This document shows, piece after piece, positions 5,741-13,095 of a DNA stretch of 17,945 bases. Numbering within the stretch: the first letter of the stretch is position 1; each line of letters begins with the position of its first letter. The stretch covers positions 1 through 17,945 of the forward strand of contig JAEZFA010000072.1 in NCBI GenBank assembly GCA_023417665.1, given 5' to 3'. Source of the stretch: Pseudomonadota bacterium (GTDB lineage: Bacteria > Pseudomonadota > Alphaproteobacteria > Rhizobiales > Xanthobacteraceae). Under the pieces are notes generated by a model. It had not been told where the DNA came from and searched no databases. It saw only the letters and a list, made by a program, of their open reading frames with translations. Position numbers and translations under genes: made by a program.

Positions 5741-7348
5741 TCACATCCTGAAGACGCCGAACTTCGTTTCCGGGATCGGCGCGTTGAGCGAGGCGGAAAG
5801 CGCCAGCGACAACACGCGCCGCGTTTCCGACGGCTGGATGATGCCGTCGTCCCAGAGCCGCGCGGTCGCGAAATAGGGATCGCCCTGCTCCTCGTATTGC
5901 TGGAGGATCGGCGCCTTGAATTGCGATTCCTCCTCGGCACTCCAGCTTTTGCCTTCGGCTTCGATGTTGTCGCGCCGCACGGTCGCAAGCACCGAGGCCG
6001 CCTGCTCCGCGCCCATGATCGAGACGCGCGCATTCGGCCAGGTGAACAGGAAGCGTGGCGAGAATGCGCGCCCGCACATGCCGTAATTACCCGCGCCGTA
6101 AGAGCCGCCTATCACGAGCGTCAGCTTCGGCACCGCCGCACAGGACACAGCCGTCACGAGCTTCGCGCCGTTCTTGGCGATCCCCTGGCTCTCATATTCG
6201 CGGCCGACCATGAAGCCGGTGATGTTCTGCAGGAACAGGAGCGGAATTTTGCGCTGGCAGCACAGCTCGATGAAATGCGCGCCCTTGAGCGAGCTTTCGG
6301 AATAGAGAATGCCGTTATTCGCGATGATGCCGATGGGCATGCCCGAAAGATGCGCGAAGCCGGTGACGAGCGTGGTGCCGTAGAGCGCCTTGAATTCCTC
6401 GAAGTGCGAGCCGTCCACGAGCCGCGCGATGATCTCGCGCACGTCGAAGGGCTTGCGCTTGTCGGCGGGGATGATGCCGTCGAGTTCGCCGCCATCGAAC
6501 AGTGGCTCGATCGCGTCGCGCAGTTCCAGCCTCGCCCCCGCTTCGCGCGGCAAGGTCGCAACGATATTGCGCACGATCTTCAGCGCGTGCTCGTCGTCGG
6601 CCGCCAGATGATCCGCGACGCCGGATTTGCGCGCATGCACGTCGCCGCCGCCGAGGTCTTCCGCGCTCACCACTTCGCCGGTCGCGGCTTTGACGAGCGG
6701 CGGGCCGCCGAGAAAAATCGTGCCCTGCTTCTGCACGATCACCGTTTCGTCCGACATCGCCGGAACGTAAGCGCCGCCCGCAGTACAGGAGCCCATGACG
6801 GACGCGATCTGCGGAATGCCGAGCGAAGACAGCGTGGCCTGATTGTAGAAGATGCGGCCGAAGTGTTCGCGGTCCGGAAACACGTCCGGCCATTGCGGCA
6901 GGTTGGCGCCGCCGGAGTCCACCAGATAGACGCAAGGCAAGCGGTTCTCGCGCGCGACTTCCTGCAGGCGAAGATGCTTCTTCACCGTCATCGGGTAATA
7001 GGTGCCGCCCTTGATGGTGCTATCGTTCGCGACGATCGCAACCTCCCGGCCGGCGACGCGGCCGATGCCGGTGATCATGCCGGCGCCGTGGATCGGCTCG
7101 CCATACATGCCGTTCGCGGCGAGCGGCGAAAGCTCGAGAAACGGCGCACCGGCGTCGAGCAGCCGCAGCACGCGCTCGCGGGGCAAGAGCTTGCCGCGCG
7201 CGGTATGGCGGGCGCGCGACTTTTCGCTGCCGCCGAGCGCGGCTTCCGCGCGCCGCGCCCGCAGCGTGTCGCAAAGTGCGGCCATCGCGGCACTGTTGGC
7301 TTTGAAGTCGGCCGAAAGCGTATCGACCCTGGATCGGATTTTTGTCAC
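5741..7348 (-). CDS. methylcrotonyl-CoA carboxylase-type beta subunit (carboxyltransferase)
   Basis: A 535-residue acyl-CoA carboxyltransferase with both crotonase-like halves. The N-half holds ARGKLLPRERV (50-60), the KGGTYYP block (113-119), VDSGGANLPQ (143-152), MGSCTAGGAYVPAMSDE and FLGGPPLVKAATGE. The C-half holds FGVFRM-terminal features, NITGFMVGREYE (375-386), GGSYGAGNYGMCGRA (414-428) and MGAEQAASVLATV. This matches 3-methylcrotonyl-CoA carboxylase beta (leucine degradation) and the closely related geranyl-CoA carboxylase beta. The biotin/biotin-carboxylase alpha subunit needed for activity is not in the window. The GTG at 7348 is chosen for GAGGA 7 nt upstream and because the family length is about 535; an in-frame start at 7411 would add unrelated residues. 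It is coupled to the acyl-CoA dehydrogenase behind it. Confidence 0.93.
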   Translation of the reverse strand: MTKIRSRVDTLSADFKANSAAMAALCDTLRARRAEAALGGSEKSRARHTARGKLLPRERVLRLLDAGAPFLELSPLAANGMYGEPIHGAGMITGIGRVAGREVAIVANDSTIKGGTYYPMTVKKHLRLQEVARENRLPCVYLVDSGGANLPQWPDVFPDREHFGRIFYNQATLSSLGIPQIASVMGSCTAGGAYVPAMSDETVIVQKQGTIFLGGPPLVKAATGEVVSAEDLGGGDVHARKSGVADHLAADDEHALKIVRNIVATLPREAGARLELRDAIEPLFDGGELDGIIPADKRKPFDVREIIARLVDGSHFEEFKALYGTTLVTGFAHLSGMPIGIIANNGILYSESSLKGAHFIELCCQRKIPLLFLQNITGFMVGREYESQGIAKNGAKLVTAVSCAAVPKLTLVIGGSYGAGNYGMCGRAFSPRFLFTWPNARVSIMGAEQAASVLATVRRDNIEAEGKSWSAEEESQFKAPILQQYEEQGDPYFATARLWDDGIIQPSETRRVLSLALSASLNAPIPETKFGVFRM

Positions 7349-7420
7349 TGGCGTTTCCTCAGGGAAGAAACTGCCGTGAAGGCCGCACGAAGGCAACTGC
7401 GCAGGCGACAACCACCCGGC

Positions 7421-8080
7421 TTACAGCGCGTCGTAATCCGGCTGTGCCCAGGTCTCTTCCAGTGCGGCCTCCTGCCAGCGCCGGAACGACGCGAGGCCGT
7501 AGATCGCCTCGACATAATCCTCGCACGGCTGGTCGAGTTTCACCGCATAGCTGCGCAGCCGCGTCGCGACCGGCGCGAACATGCAGTCGGCCGCCGAGAA
7601 GGCGCCGAACAGGAAATCCCCCCTCGCCCCGAAGCGGGTCCGCGCATCGAGAAAGATTTCGCAGATGCGCCGGATGTCCGCTTTCACGTCGTCGGCAAAG
7701 CCGGCCTTCGGCGGCGCGGGACTGCGCTTCAGGTTCATCGGCATCGCCTTGCGCAGCGGCACGAATCCCGAATGCATTTCCGCGGAAATCGAACGCGCGA
7801 GCCCCCGCGCTGCCGGGTCCTTCGGCCACAGATCGAGCTGCGGAAACTTGTCGGCAAGCGTTTCGAGGATCGCGAGCGAATCCCAGACCGTGTTCTCGCC
7901 GTCGATCAGGATCGGCATTTTCCCGGCCGGCGAGAAAGATAGGATCTTCGCCTTGGATGCCGGGTCATAGATATTGATGACTTCTTCCTCGAAGGGAATG
8001 TCGTGCTCGGCAAGCGCAAGCCACGGCCGGAGCGACCAGGAGGAATAGTTCTTGTTGCCGAGAATGAGCTTCAGATGCAT
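7421..8080 (-). CDS. glutathione S-transferase family protein
   Basis: A 219-residue two-domain GST. The thioredoxin-like N-domain begins LKLILGNKNYSSWSLRPWLA, where the SSWS segment is the usual active-site region of this subgroup. It continues with SPAGKMPILID (the cis-proline loop) and WDSLAILETLADKFP, the glutathione-binding turn. An all-helical C-domain follows, with FLFGAFSAADCMFAPVATRL. Substrate unknown; these enzymes conjugate or reduce electrophiles in the cytoplasm. The ATG at 8080 is preferred over a GTG two codons upstream because the family starts at this point; neither has a good ribosome binding site. It is 72 nt upstream of the carboxyltransferase, same strand, with no terminator between, so co-transcription is possible. 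Confidence 0.92.
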   Translation of the reverse strand: MHLKLILGNKNYSSWSLRPWLALAEHDIPFEEEVINIYDPASKAKILSFSPAGKMPILIDGENTVWDSLAILETLADKFPQLDLWPKDPAARGLARSISAEMHSGFVPLRKAMPMNLKRSPAPPKAGFADDVKADIRRICEIFLDARTRFGARGDFLFGAFSAADCMFAPVATRLRSYAVKLDQPCEDYVEAIYGLASFRRWQEAALEETWAQPDYDAL

Positions 8081-8091
8081 GGGCACATACT

Positions 8092-8125
8092 AAAACGCGC
8101 GAGGCGTGTCGTCACGCCCCGCGCG
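8092..8125 (-). terminator. terminator after the first DoxX gene
   Basis: On the minus strand CGCGCG and GGCGTG pair with CACGCC and CGCGCG around the loop ACGA (one mismatch in the stem), followed by TTTTAG. It lies between the DoxX stop at 8148 and the GST start at 8080, so it ends the DoxX transcript. Confidence 0.8.
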
Positions 8126-8147
8126 CCGGAAGGAACCTGTTTCGCAG

Positions 8148-8549
8148 TTACTTCTTGTTGCGGAACAGCGCGTCCACGCTGAGTGGACCGGGACCGGCCG
8201 CTGCGATGTAGAGGAAGGCGAAGCAGAACACGATCGCGAGCGTGCCGCCGTTGAGGATCGGGTAGAAGCTCCGTCCGGCGTGACCGAGGAAATAAGCGAA
8301 GGCCATGAGGCCCGAGAGGATGAACGCCGCCGGCCGCGTGAACAGACCGATCGTCACGAGCGCGCCAAACACCAGTTCGATCAGGCCGGCATAGCCGCCG
8401 GGCCAGCTGGTCGGGGTGACCTGCGCGAACATCGGCACGGCCGGGAATTTCAGGATCTTGGCCATGCCGAATTGCAGGATGCAAAGGCCGACCATGATAC
8501 GCATCAGGCTCAGGATTTGCGCACGGTACGGCGCCAGAAAGTTTTCCAT
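8148..8549 (-). CDS. DoxX family membrane protein (copy 1)
   Basis: A 133-residue integral membrane protein with four predicted helices: LSLMRIMVGLCILQFGMAKI, YAGLIELVFGALVTIGLF, RPAAFILSGLMAFAYFLGH and TLAIVFCFAFLYIAAAGPGP. The pattern matches DoxX/DoxD-like proteins (G.GK/K in helix 1, E...G in helix 2, HA followed by FYPILNGG, closing AAAGPGPLS(V)D). DoxX members are linked to thiosulfate:quinone oxidoreductase in archaea and to redox stress in bacteria; most have unknown roles. The ATG at 8549 matches the start of the neighbouring copy (MENFLAP versus MESFLAP), which settles it against a longer frame. It is followed by its own terminator. Confidence 0.9.
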   Translation of the reverse strand: MENFLAPYRAQILSLMRIMVGLCILQFGMAKILKFPAVPMFAQVTPTSWPGGYAGLIELVFGALVTIGLFTRPAAFILSGLMAFAYFLGHAGRSFYPILNGGTLAIVFCFAFLYIAAAGPGPLSVDALFRNKK

Positions 8550-8689
8550 TTTCCAAGGAATCTCCAAAGGGGAAGTCGGGACAATCGCTATCAAGCGGGA
8601 GCGAAGGTCAAGCCGAACGGTGCAATGCTTCGCTTGCCGATTTGCGAGGACAGTCAGGTTGTTTCGCGCTGCCGCCTCTAAAAGCACGA

Positions 8690-8721
8690 AGCGTGCGCGG
8701 GCCCTCCTGCCCCCGCACGCT
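8690..8721 (-). terminator. probable terminator between the two DoxX genes
   Basis: AGCGTGCG (8690-8697) and CGCACGCT (8714-8721) are perfect complements, with further G/C pairing inside. On the minus strand the tail is TTCGTGCTTTT, a poor U-run, so termination may be partial. It lies 20 nt after the stop of the upstream DoxX gene. Confidence 0.5.
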
Positions 8722-8741
8722 TTCTTTGCCGGTCGCCGCGC

Positions 8742-9137
8742 CTACGACTTGTTGCGCATGGCCGCATCCACGCTCCACGGGCCGGGCCCGGCCGCCGCGA
8801 GATACAGGAAGGCGAAGCAGTAGAGCGCCGCCAGTTCGCCGCCGTTCAGGATCGGGAAGAAATTCTGTCCCGCATGCGCGTAGAAATACGCTACCGCGCA
8901 CATGCCCGACAGAATGAAGGCCGACAGCCGTGAGAACAGCCCGATCACCAGCAGCGCACCGAACACGAGTTCGATGATGCCGGCGGCACCGCTCATGGTC
9001 GCCGGATTGACGCCCGACATTTTCGAGACGGGAATCGAAAGATACTTCGTCGTGCCGTGTTGCAGCACCAGCAAGCCGGCCATGATGCGCAGCACGCTCA
9101 GAAGCTGCGGCCGCCAAGGCGCGAGAAAACTTTCCAT
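8742..9137 (-). CDS. DoxX family membrane protein (copy 2)
   Basis: A 131-residue four-helix membrane protein clearly paralogous to the copy at 8148: MESFLAPWRPQLLSVLRIMAG, GIIELVFGALLVIGLFSR, SAFILSGMCAVAYFYAHAGQ, FFPILNGGELAALYCFAFLYLAAAGPGPWSVD. Helix 1 keeps QHGTTKYL where DoxX proteins carry the conserved G.xK. The ATG at 9137 has CAGGGA about 9 nt upstream. The pair is a tandem duplication with a hairpin between the copies; a rhodanese lies 132 nt upstream on the same strand. A sulfur-related or redox role is an inference from that neighbour only. Confidence 0.9.
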   Translation of the reverse strand: MESFLAPWRPQLLSVLRIMAGLLVLQHGTTKYLSIPVSKMSGVNPATMSGAAGIIELVFGALLVIGLFSRLSAFILSGMCAVAYFYAHAGQNFFPILNGGELAALYCFAFLYLAAAGPGPWSVDAAMRNKS

Positions 9138-9244
9138 GATTGCGAATCCCTGGACAAAAACGATACGCGGCTAGACTCGTATCAACTTTCGTCTAAGGTC
9201 AAGACAAGTGCTGAAAAAGTAACCGGCATTTTCTTCTTGCGGCT

Positions 9245-9260
9245 GCGCAAACCTTTGCGC
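9245..9260. repeat. 16-bp palindrome GCGCAAACCTTTGCGC-like, downstream of the rhodanese
   Basis: GCGCAAA (9245-9251) and TTTGCGC (9254-9260) flank only CC, so it reads the same on both strands apart from the centre. It lies 9 nt after the rhodanese stop without a T-run. It could be a weak terminator stem or a protein site. Confidence 0.35.
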
Positions 9261-9269
9261 GGCGACCGA

Positions 9270-9683
9270 TTATTTTTTTTCGTCGCGTTCGTCCATCTCG
9301 AAGGGGCCGCCCTCCTTCTTCCATTTCGAGAAGCCGCCCTCGATATGCGCGACCGGCTTCAAGCCCATGCGCTGCGCGGTCTGCGCGGCAAGCGCCGAGC
9401 GCAACGCGCCCGCGCAGAAGAACACGAACTTCTTGTCTTCGGCGAAGACCGGTTTGTGATACGGGCTCTCGGGATCGATCCAGAATTCGAGCATGCCGCG
9501 ATTGCACTGGAACGCACCGGGGATGCGCCCCTCGCGGCGGATCTCGCGGATGTCGCGAATGTCGACGAGCACGGTATCGTCGCGGCCGACCAGCGCAAAG
9601 GCATCCTTCGTCGGAATCGTCTCGATCTCTTTATACGCTTCGTCGACCATCTGTTTGTGGCCGAGGGTAATCTTCTGCGGCAT
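9270..9683 (-). CDS. single-domain rhodanese-like sulfurtransferase
   Basis: A 137-residue cytoplasmic rhodanese. Visible elements are VLVDIRDIREIRREGRIPGA (38-57), the active-site loop FFCAGALRSALAA with the persulfide-forming Cys90 and the closing Arg95, and IEGGFSKWKKEGGPF near the C-terminus. The loop C-A-G-A-L-R fits the CxGxxR form of active single-domain rhodaneses, which move sulfane sulfur to thiol acceptors. The ATG at 9683 is chosen for AAGGAG 8 nt upstream; an extension to 9752 has no similarity. The gene ends in GAAAAAAAATAA, so the C-terminal EKK comes from a short A-run. It lies upstream of the two DoxX genes on the same strand. Confidence 0.92.
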   Translation of the reverse strand: MPQKITLGHKQMVDEAYKEIETIPTKDAFALVGRDDTVLVDIRDIREIRREGRIPGAFQCNRGMLEFWIDPESPYHKPVFAEDKKFVFFCAGALRSALAAQTAQRMGLKPVAHIEGGFSKWKKEGGPFEMDERDEKK

Positions 9684-9744
9684 TCGAATTGCTCCTTGCC
9701 GACAACCTAGCGGCAGCGCGGGAAAACGCCAACCCGATGCGGTT

Positions 9745-9774
9745 TCCTGCACGCTATCCGGCCGGAAAGCAGGA
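9745..9774. repeat. nested inverted repeats upstream of the DUF599 gene
   Basis: TCCTGC (9745-9750) pairs with GCAGGA (9769-9774), and the self-complementary TCCGGCCGGA (9757-9766) lies between them. It is in the 154-nt gap between the divergent rhodanese and DUF599 genes. A regulatory role is possible but unsupported otherwise. Confidence 0.3.
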
Positions 9775-9837
9775 GCATTTTGCCTTCGCCGCGGCGGCGG
9801 CCTGTGTCACTCTCCCTGCGCAAACCGGAATCGCTCC

Positions 9838-10521
9838 ATGTTCGGCCTTTCGACCTTAGACATGCTCGCCTTCGGCTGGTTCATGCTGGCCTGGACGATT
9901 CATGCCGTGATCGTCGAGCGTTCCGAGTGGCGCAAGCAAAGCCTGAATTACCGGATGGATCTGGTGCGCCTCGAATGGATGCGCCGGATGCTGCTGCGCG
10001 AGAACCGGATCGTGGATACGCAGATCACCGCATCGCTCCATCAGGGCACGGCATTTTTCGCGTCCACTTCGCTGTTTGCGATCGGCGGCGTGCTGGCGCT
10101 GCTGCGTTCGTCCGACGAAGTCATGGCGATCTTCCGCGCCCTTCCCTTTGCGGTCCCGGTCACGCGCGGCGTGTTCGAGGTCAAGGTGGTCGGGCTGCTG
10201 GTGATCTTCGTCTATGCCTTCTTCAAGTTCGCCTGGTCCTATCGCATGTTCAACTATGTCGCGATCCAGATCGGCGCGACCCCGCCGACCAGCGAGGCGC
10301 AAACGGCCGCGGCCGAACAGCATGTCGAGCGCGTGGCAAGGATGATCACGGTCGCCGGGCGGCACTTCAACCGCGGGCAGCGCGCGATCTTCTTCGCGCT
10401 CGGCTATCTCGGCTGGTTCATGAACGGCTACGTCTTCGCCATCGCGACGACGGCGGTGCTTGCCGTCATCCTGACGCGGCAGTTCGGACCGACCGCCAAG
10501 ACGCTGTTCGAGAACCAGTAG
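9838..10521 (+). CDS. DUF599 family inner-membrane protein
   Basis: A 227-residue membrane protein. The start MFGLSTLDMLAFGWFMLAW is a first helix, followed by a basic amphipathic segment with RLEWMRRMLLRENRIVDTQI. Then come helices around GTAFFASTSLFAIGGVLALL, VKVVGLLVIFVYAFFKFAWS and YVFAIATTAVLAVILTRQ. The RE.RIVD...-...FFASTS....GG..ALL signature is that of DUF599, a widespread proteobacterial family without assigned function. The ATG at 9838 fits the family; the upstream in-frame extension overlaps the rhodanese in antisense. The ribosome binding site is weak (CGGA). It is convergent with the hydrolase gene, with 13 nt between the stops. Confidence 0.9.
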   Translation: MFGLSTLDMLAFGWFMLAWTIHAVIVERSEWRKQSLNYRMDLVRLEWMRRMLLRENRIVDTQITASLHQGTAFFASTSLFAIGGVLALLRSSDEVMAIFRALPFAVPVTRGVFEVKVVGLLVIFVYAFFKFAWSYRMFNYVAIQIGATPPTSEAQTAAAEQHVERVARMITVAGRHFNRGQRAIFFALGYLGWFMNGYVFAIATTAVLAVILTRQFGPTAKTLFENQ

Positions 10522-10534
10522 CGGGCCGCCGCCG

Positions 10535-11437
10535 TCAGGCCACCCTGGTCTGCGGCTGCGCGCAGGACCGCTGCACCAGAAACTCCGCGATCTTCCCGGC
10601 GGTCGCGGGATCGAACAACAGCCGCCGGTGGCCGAACTTCTCGAGCGTCAGCATCTGCGCGCCGGGCCAGTGCGCCGCCCACTTCTCGCCGGTGACATAG
10701 CGGACCACCTTGTCGTCTTTCGCGTGCACGATCAGCGCGGGAATTTCGAGCGCGGCCAGTTTCGGCAACAGCTCGATTTCTTCCGGGCGATAGCCGACCA
10801 CGCGCTTCAATTCGTCAAACAGCTTTTCCTTGTGCGCCTCGCTCATTGCAAAGCGATTGGCGATCGCGTTCAGCATGTAGGTCGGCCCGGTGGGTGCCGC
10901 AACGACCACGGCGCGCTCCACCTTCAGCCAGCCTTCGGTAAGCGCGAAGGTCGCGGCCGCGCCGCCGAGCGAATGGCCGATGACCGCGCGAACCGGCCCG
11001 AGCGCGTCGGCAACGCCGGCGACGGCCTGCGCCGCCAGCGGAATCGTCGATTGCGTGCCGCCGGATTTTCCGTGCGCCGGAAGGTCGAGTGCGACCACCG
11101 CCTGTCCGCGCTTCACGAGCGCGGCGATGATCGCGTCGAAGCAATGATGATCGTCTTCCCAGCCGTGCACCACGAGCACCGCCGGCCCCTCGCCCCAGCG
11201 CCACGCCTGCACCCAGGTGTCGGAGATGAGGCCGATGCCACCGCCGACCGGCACGCGCATCGACTGATCCGGCTTCGGCAAGTCGGGCCGCTCGCGCGCA
11301 ATCAGGAGCGGCCGCTTGGGCTTGAGGAAGTTCTGCACGAAGCGCTTCTGGAAACGCTCCGGCGCAAGTTTGGCGTAGCTGCGCAGGAGAAACATGCGCA
11401 GCGCATCGTTCAAATTCGGAATGCTGGAGCGGGCCAT
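10535..11437 (-). CDS. alpha/beta hydrolase
   Basis: A 300-residue alpha/beta-hydrolase-fold protein. The catalytic triad is visible: Ser156 in the nucleophile elbow GHSLGG, Asp241 or 242 in IVHAKDDKVV, and His270 in EKFGHRRLL. The oxyanion segment is VVHGWEDDHH (89-98). The N-terminal 60 residues, including KRFVQNFLKPKRP, form a lead-in before the core sheet. The substrate is unknown; esterase or lipase-type activity is the default. The ATG at 11437 has GGAG 6 nt upstream and lies 1 nt after the stop of the TetR gene, so both are read from one transcript and the regulator probably controls this hydrolase. Confidence 0.92.
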   Translation of the reverse strand: MARSSIPNLNDALRMFLLRSYAKLAPERFQKRFVQNFLKPKRPLLIARERPDLPKPDQSMRVPVGGGIGLISDTWVQAWRWGEGPAVLVVHGWEDDHHCFDAIIAALVKRGQAVVALDLPAHGKSGGTQSTIPLAAQAVAGVADALGPVRAVIGHSLGGAAATFALTEGWLKVERAVVVAAPTGPTYMLNAIANRFAMSEAHKEKLFDELKRVVGYRPEEIELLPKLAALEIPALIVHAKDDKVVRYVTGEKWAAHWPGAQMLTLEKFGHRRLLFDPATAGKIAEFLVQRSCAQPQTRVA

Positions 11438-11438
11438 C

Positions 11439-12104
11439 TCAGGCTCCCTGTTTCAAGGGCGGATTTTTCAGGAGTGCTTCGAAGGCACGCATCGTGTCGC
11501 GGCGCGCATTGCCATCGCCCATCAGCCGCACGCGCAGCAGATGCGAAAGCGAGAGGCCGTCGATTGCCGCAGCCATCGCATCGGGATCGGCCTCGGGCAG
11601 CGCCGCATTCACGAGGCGGCGGATGAAGGCATAGAGCTGGCCGTTGTGATTGGCGGCCGCTTCGCGCACCGCGCCGGGCACGTCGTCGAACTCGAAATAG
11701 GCGGCAAGGATCGGGCAACCGCCGCGGCCCGAGCCGAGGCTCGGATGCTCGATCCAGTCGAGCCAGTTCGCGAAGAACAAGGGCAGCCGCTTCGGCTTGT
11801 CTTTCTCCGCGCGGATCGGCGCAATGACCACTTCCGTGAAACGCTCCGAGGTGCGCGCCAGCACCTCAACCTGCAGCGCTTCCTTGGATTTGAAATGCGC
11901 GAACAGCCCGCTCTTGGACATGCCGAGCCGTTCGGCGAGCGGCCCCAGCGTCACGGCCGAAATTCCGCTTTCCGAGGCCAGCGCCGCCGCCTCGTCCAGA
12001 ATGCGGGTGCGGGTGCGCTCGCCCTTGGAGGCGTCTGGGCCGAGAAGTTCCCGGCCGTCGTCGGTGCGAAGGGCGTGGCCTTTTTTGAGGGCTTTCACGA
12101 TCAT
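11439..12104 (-). CDS. TetR/AcrR family transcriptional regulator
   Basis: A 221-residue TetR-type repressor. The DNA-binding domain spans about residues 29-78: RTRTRILDEAAALASESGIS, then VTLGPLAERLGMSKSGLFAHFKSKEAL, the helix-turn-helix. The ligand-binding C-domain includes FFANWLDWIEHPSLGSGRGGCP and AYFEFDDVPGAV. A 25-residue N-terminal extension precedes the HTH. The ATG at 12104 lacks a strong ribosome binding site; a GTG two codons in is an alternative. It is the first gene of a two-gene unit with the alpha/beta hydrolase. An imperfect palindrome (12119-12130) just upstream of the start could be its own operator. Confidence 0.92.
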   Translation of the reverse strand: MIVKALKKGHALRTDDGRELLGPDASKGERTRTRILDEAAALASESGISAVTLGPLAERLGMSKSGLFAHFKSKEALQVEVLARTSERFTEVVIAPIRAEKDKPKRLPLFFANWLDWIEHPSLGSGRGGCPILAAYFEFDDVPGAVREAAANHNGQLYAFIRRLVNAALPEADPDAMAAAIDGLSLSHLLRVRLMGDGNARRDTMRAFEALLKNPPLKQGA

Positions 12105-12118
12105 GCCGAAGGAATAGC

Positions 12119-12130
12119 ACGACCGTTCGT
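12119..12130. promoter_or_regulatory. possible TetR operator (autoregulation)
   Basis: ACGACCGTTCGT is palindromic in 5 of 6 positions per arm (ACGAcC/GtTCGT) and sits 15 nt upstream of the TetR start. TetR regulators often bind such sites at their own promoter. The short length makes a chance match possible. Confidence 0.4.
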
Positions 12131-12155
12131 TTTATTCAACGACATGCCAGCCATG

Positions 12156-12183
12156 AAAAAAGGCGGCATAGCCGCCCTTTTTT
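12156..12183 (-). terminator. bidirectional-looking terminator after the aldo/keto reductase
   Basis: A6-GGCGGC-ATA-GCCGCC-C-T6: a 6-bp GC stem with an A-run on one side and a T-run on the other. On the minus strand it follows the aldo/keto reductase stop at 12205 by 21 nt and ends the long minus-strand cluster. There is no plus-strand gene for it to serve. Confidence 0.92.
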
Positions 12184-12204
12184 GATCCTCCGGCCGCCCG
12201 TGCG

Positions 12205-13035
12205 CTACCGATCCCACTCCGGCGCCCAGGACGGACTGACCATCCGGCCGTCAGGCTTTGCCAGCGCACGGATCTCGGCCATTTCGGCAGGCGAGAGTTC
12301 GAAATCGAAGATCTCCGAGTTTTCGGACAGCCGTTCGAGCTTGCTGGTGCGCGGGATCGCGACCACGCCCTGCTGCACGAGATAGCGCAGGCAGATCTGC
12401 GCCTCGCTCTTGCGATGCGTCTTGCCGATCTTCACGAGCACCGGATCGCCGGCCGCCTTCCCCCGCACGATCGGCGAATAGGCGGTGAGCGAAATCCCCC
12501 ACGCCTTGCAGGCCGCGATCACCTTCGACTGGTCGAGATAGGGATGCATCTCGACCTGATTGGTTGCGAGCGGCTCGGTCGCGTATTGCGCGGCCTTGTC
12601 GATCAGCGCGGTGGTGAAGTTCGAGATGCCGATATGCTTCGTCATGCCGTCGCGCTTCGCCTTGCACAGCGCCGCGATGGTCTGGTCGAGCGGCACCGAG
12701 GGGTTCGGCCAGTGGATCAGCAACAGGTCGACATGATCGAGCCGCAGCCGCGCAAGGCTCTCGCGCGTGGTGCGCAGGAAATCGGCGGGCGCAAGGTTGG
12801 TGTACCAGACCTTTGTGGTGACGAAGACCTGATCGCGCGGCAGGCCGGAATTGCGTATCCCCTCGCCGACCTCGCGCTCGTTCTCGTAAGCCTGCGCGGT
12901 GTCGACATGGCGATAGCCGAGCCGCAACGCCTGCTCGACGATGCGCTTGCAGACGTCGCCGCGAATGTCCCAGGTGCCGAGCCCGAGGAGCGGAATGTTC
13001 GCGCCGTTGGCGGGCGCGGTTTCGGTGAAGGGCAT
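12205..13035 (-). CDS. aldo/keto reductase
   Basis: A 276-residue NADPH-dependent aldo/keto reductase of the (beta/alpha)8 barrel type. The catalytic tetrad is visible: Asp45 and Tyr50 in HVDTAQAYENE, Lys75 in FVTTKVW and His108 in LLLIHWP. Further family blocks are IGISNFTTALI, TNQVEMHPYLDQ, the cofactor segment LRYLVQQGVVAIPRTSKLERL and the closing S.SWAPEWD. It resembles the 2,5-diketogluconate reductase group, but the substrate cannot be read from sequence. The ATG at 13035 fits the family start; a longer frame to 13083 runs through the intergenic region. It is the last gene of the minus-strand cluster, 60 nt behind the RraA-like gene, with a strong terminator after it. Confidence 0.93.
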   Translation of the reverse strand: MPFTETAPANGANIPLLGLGTWDIRGDVCKRIVEQALRLGYRHVDTAQAYENEREVGEGIRNSGLPRDQVFVTTKVWYTNLAPADFLRTTRESLARLRLDHVDLLLIHWPNPSVPLDQTIAALCKAKRDGMTKHIGISNFTTALIDKAAQYATEPLATNQVEMHPYLDQSKVIAACKAWGISLTAYSPIVRGKAAGDPVLVKIGKTHRKSEAQICLRYLVQQGVVAIPRTSKLERLSENSEIFDFELSPAEMAEIRALAKPDGRMVSPSWAPEWDR

Positions 13036-13072
13036 GTTTCTACCTATAGTCGGCGCAAACGGGACGTCTAAA

Positions 13073-13083
13073 TTGTACGACAA
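13073..13083. promoter_or_regulatory. possible GntR-type site TTGTACGACAA
   Basis: TTGT-ACG-ACAA is an inverted repeat fitting the TNGTNNNACNA pattern known for FadR-type GntR regulators. It lies 37 nt upstream of the aldo/keto reductase start and just after the RraA-like stop. Four-base arms are short, so this is only a candidate; no GntR gene is in the window. Confidence 0.3.
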
Positions 13084-13095
13084 ATACGACTTCTG

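Noticed and set aside
5897..7942. 681-codon open frame on the plus strand
   Set aside because: It lies antisense to the well-supported carboxyltransferase and GST genes. Its R/A/H/E-rich translation has no recognisable domain and is typical of a GC-rich shadow frame.
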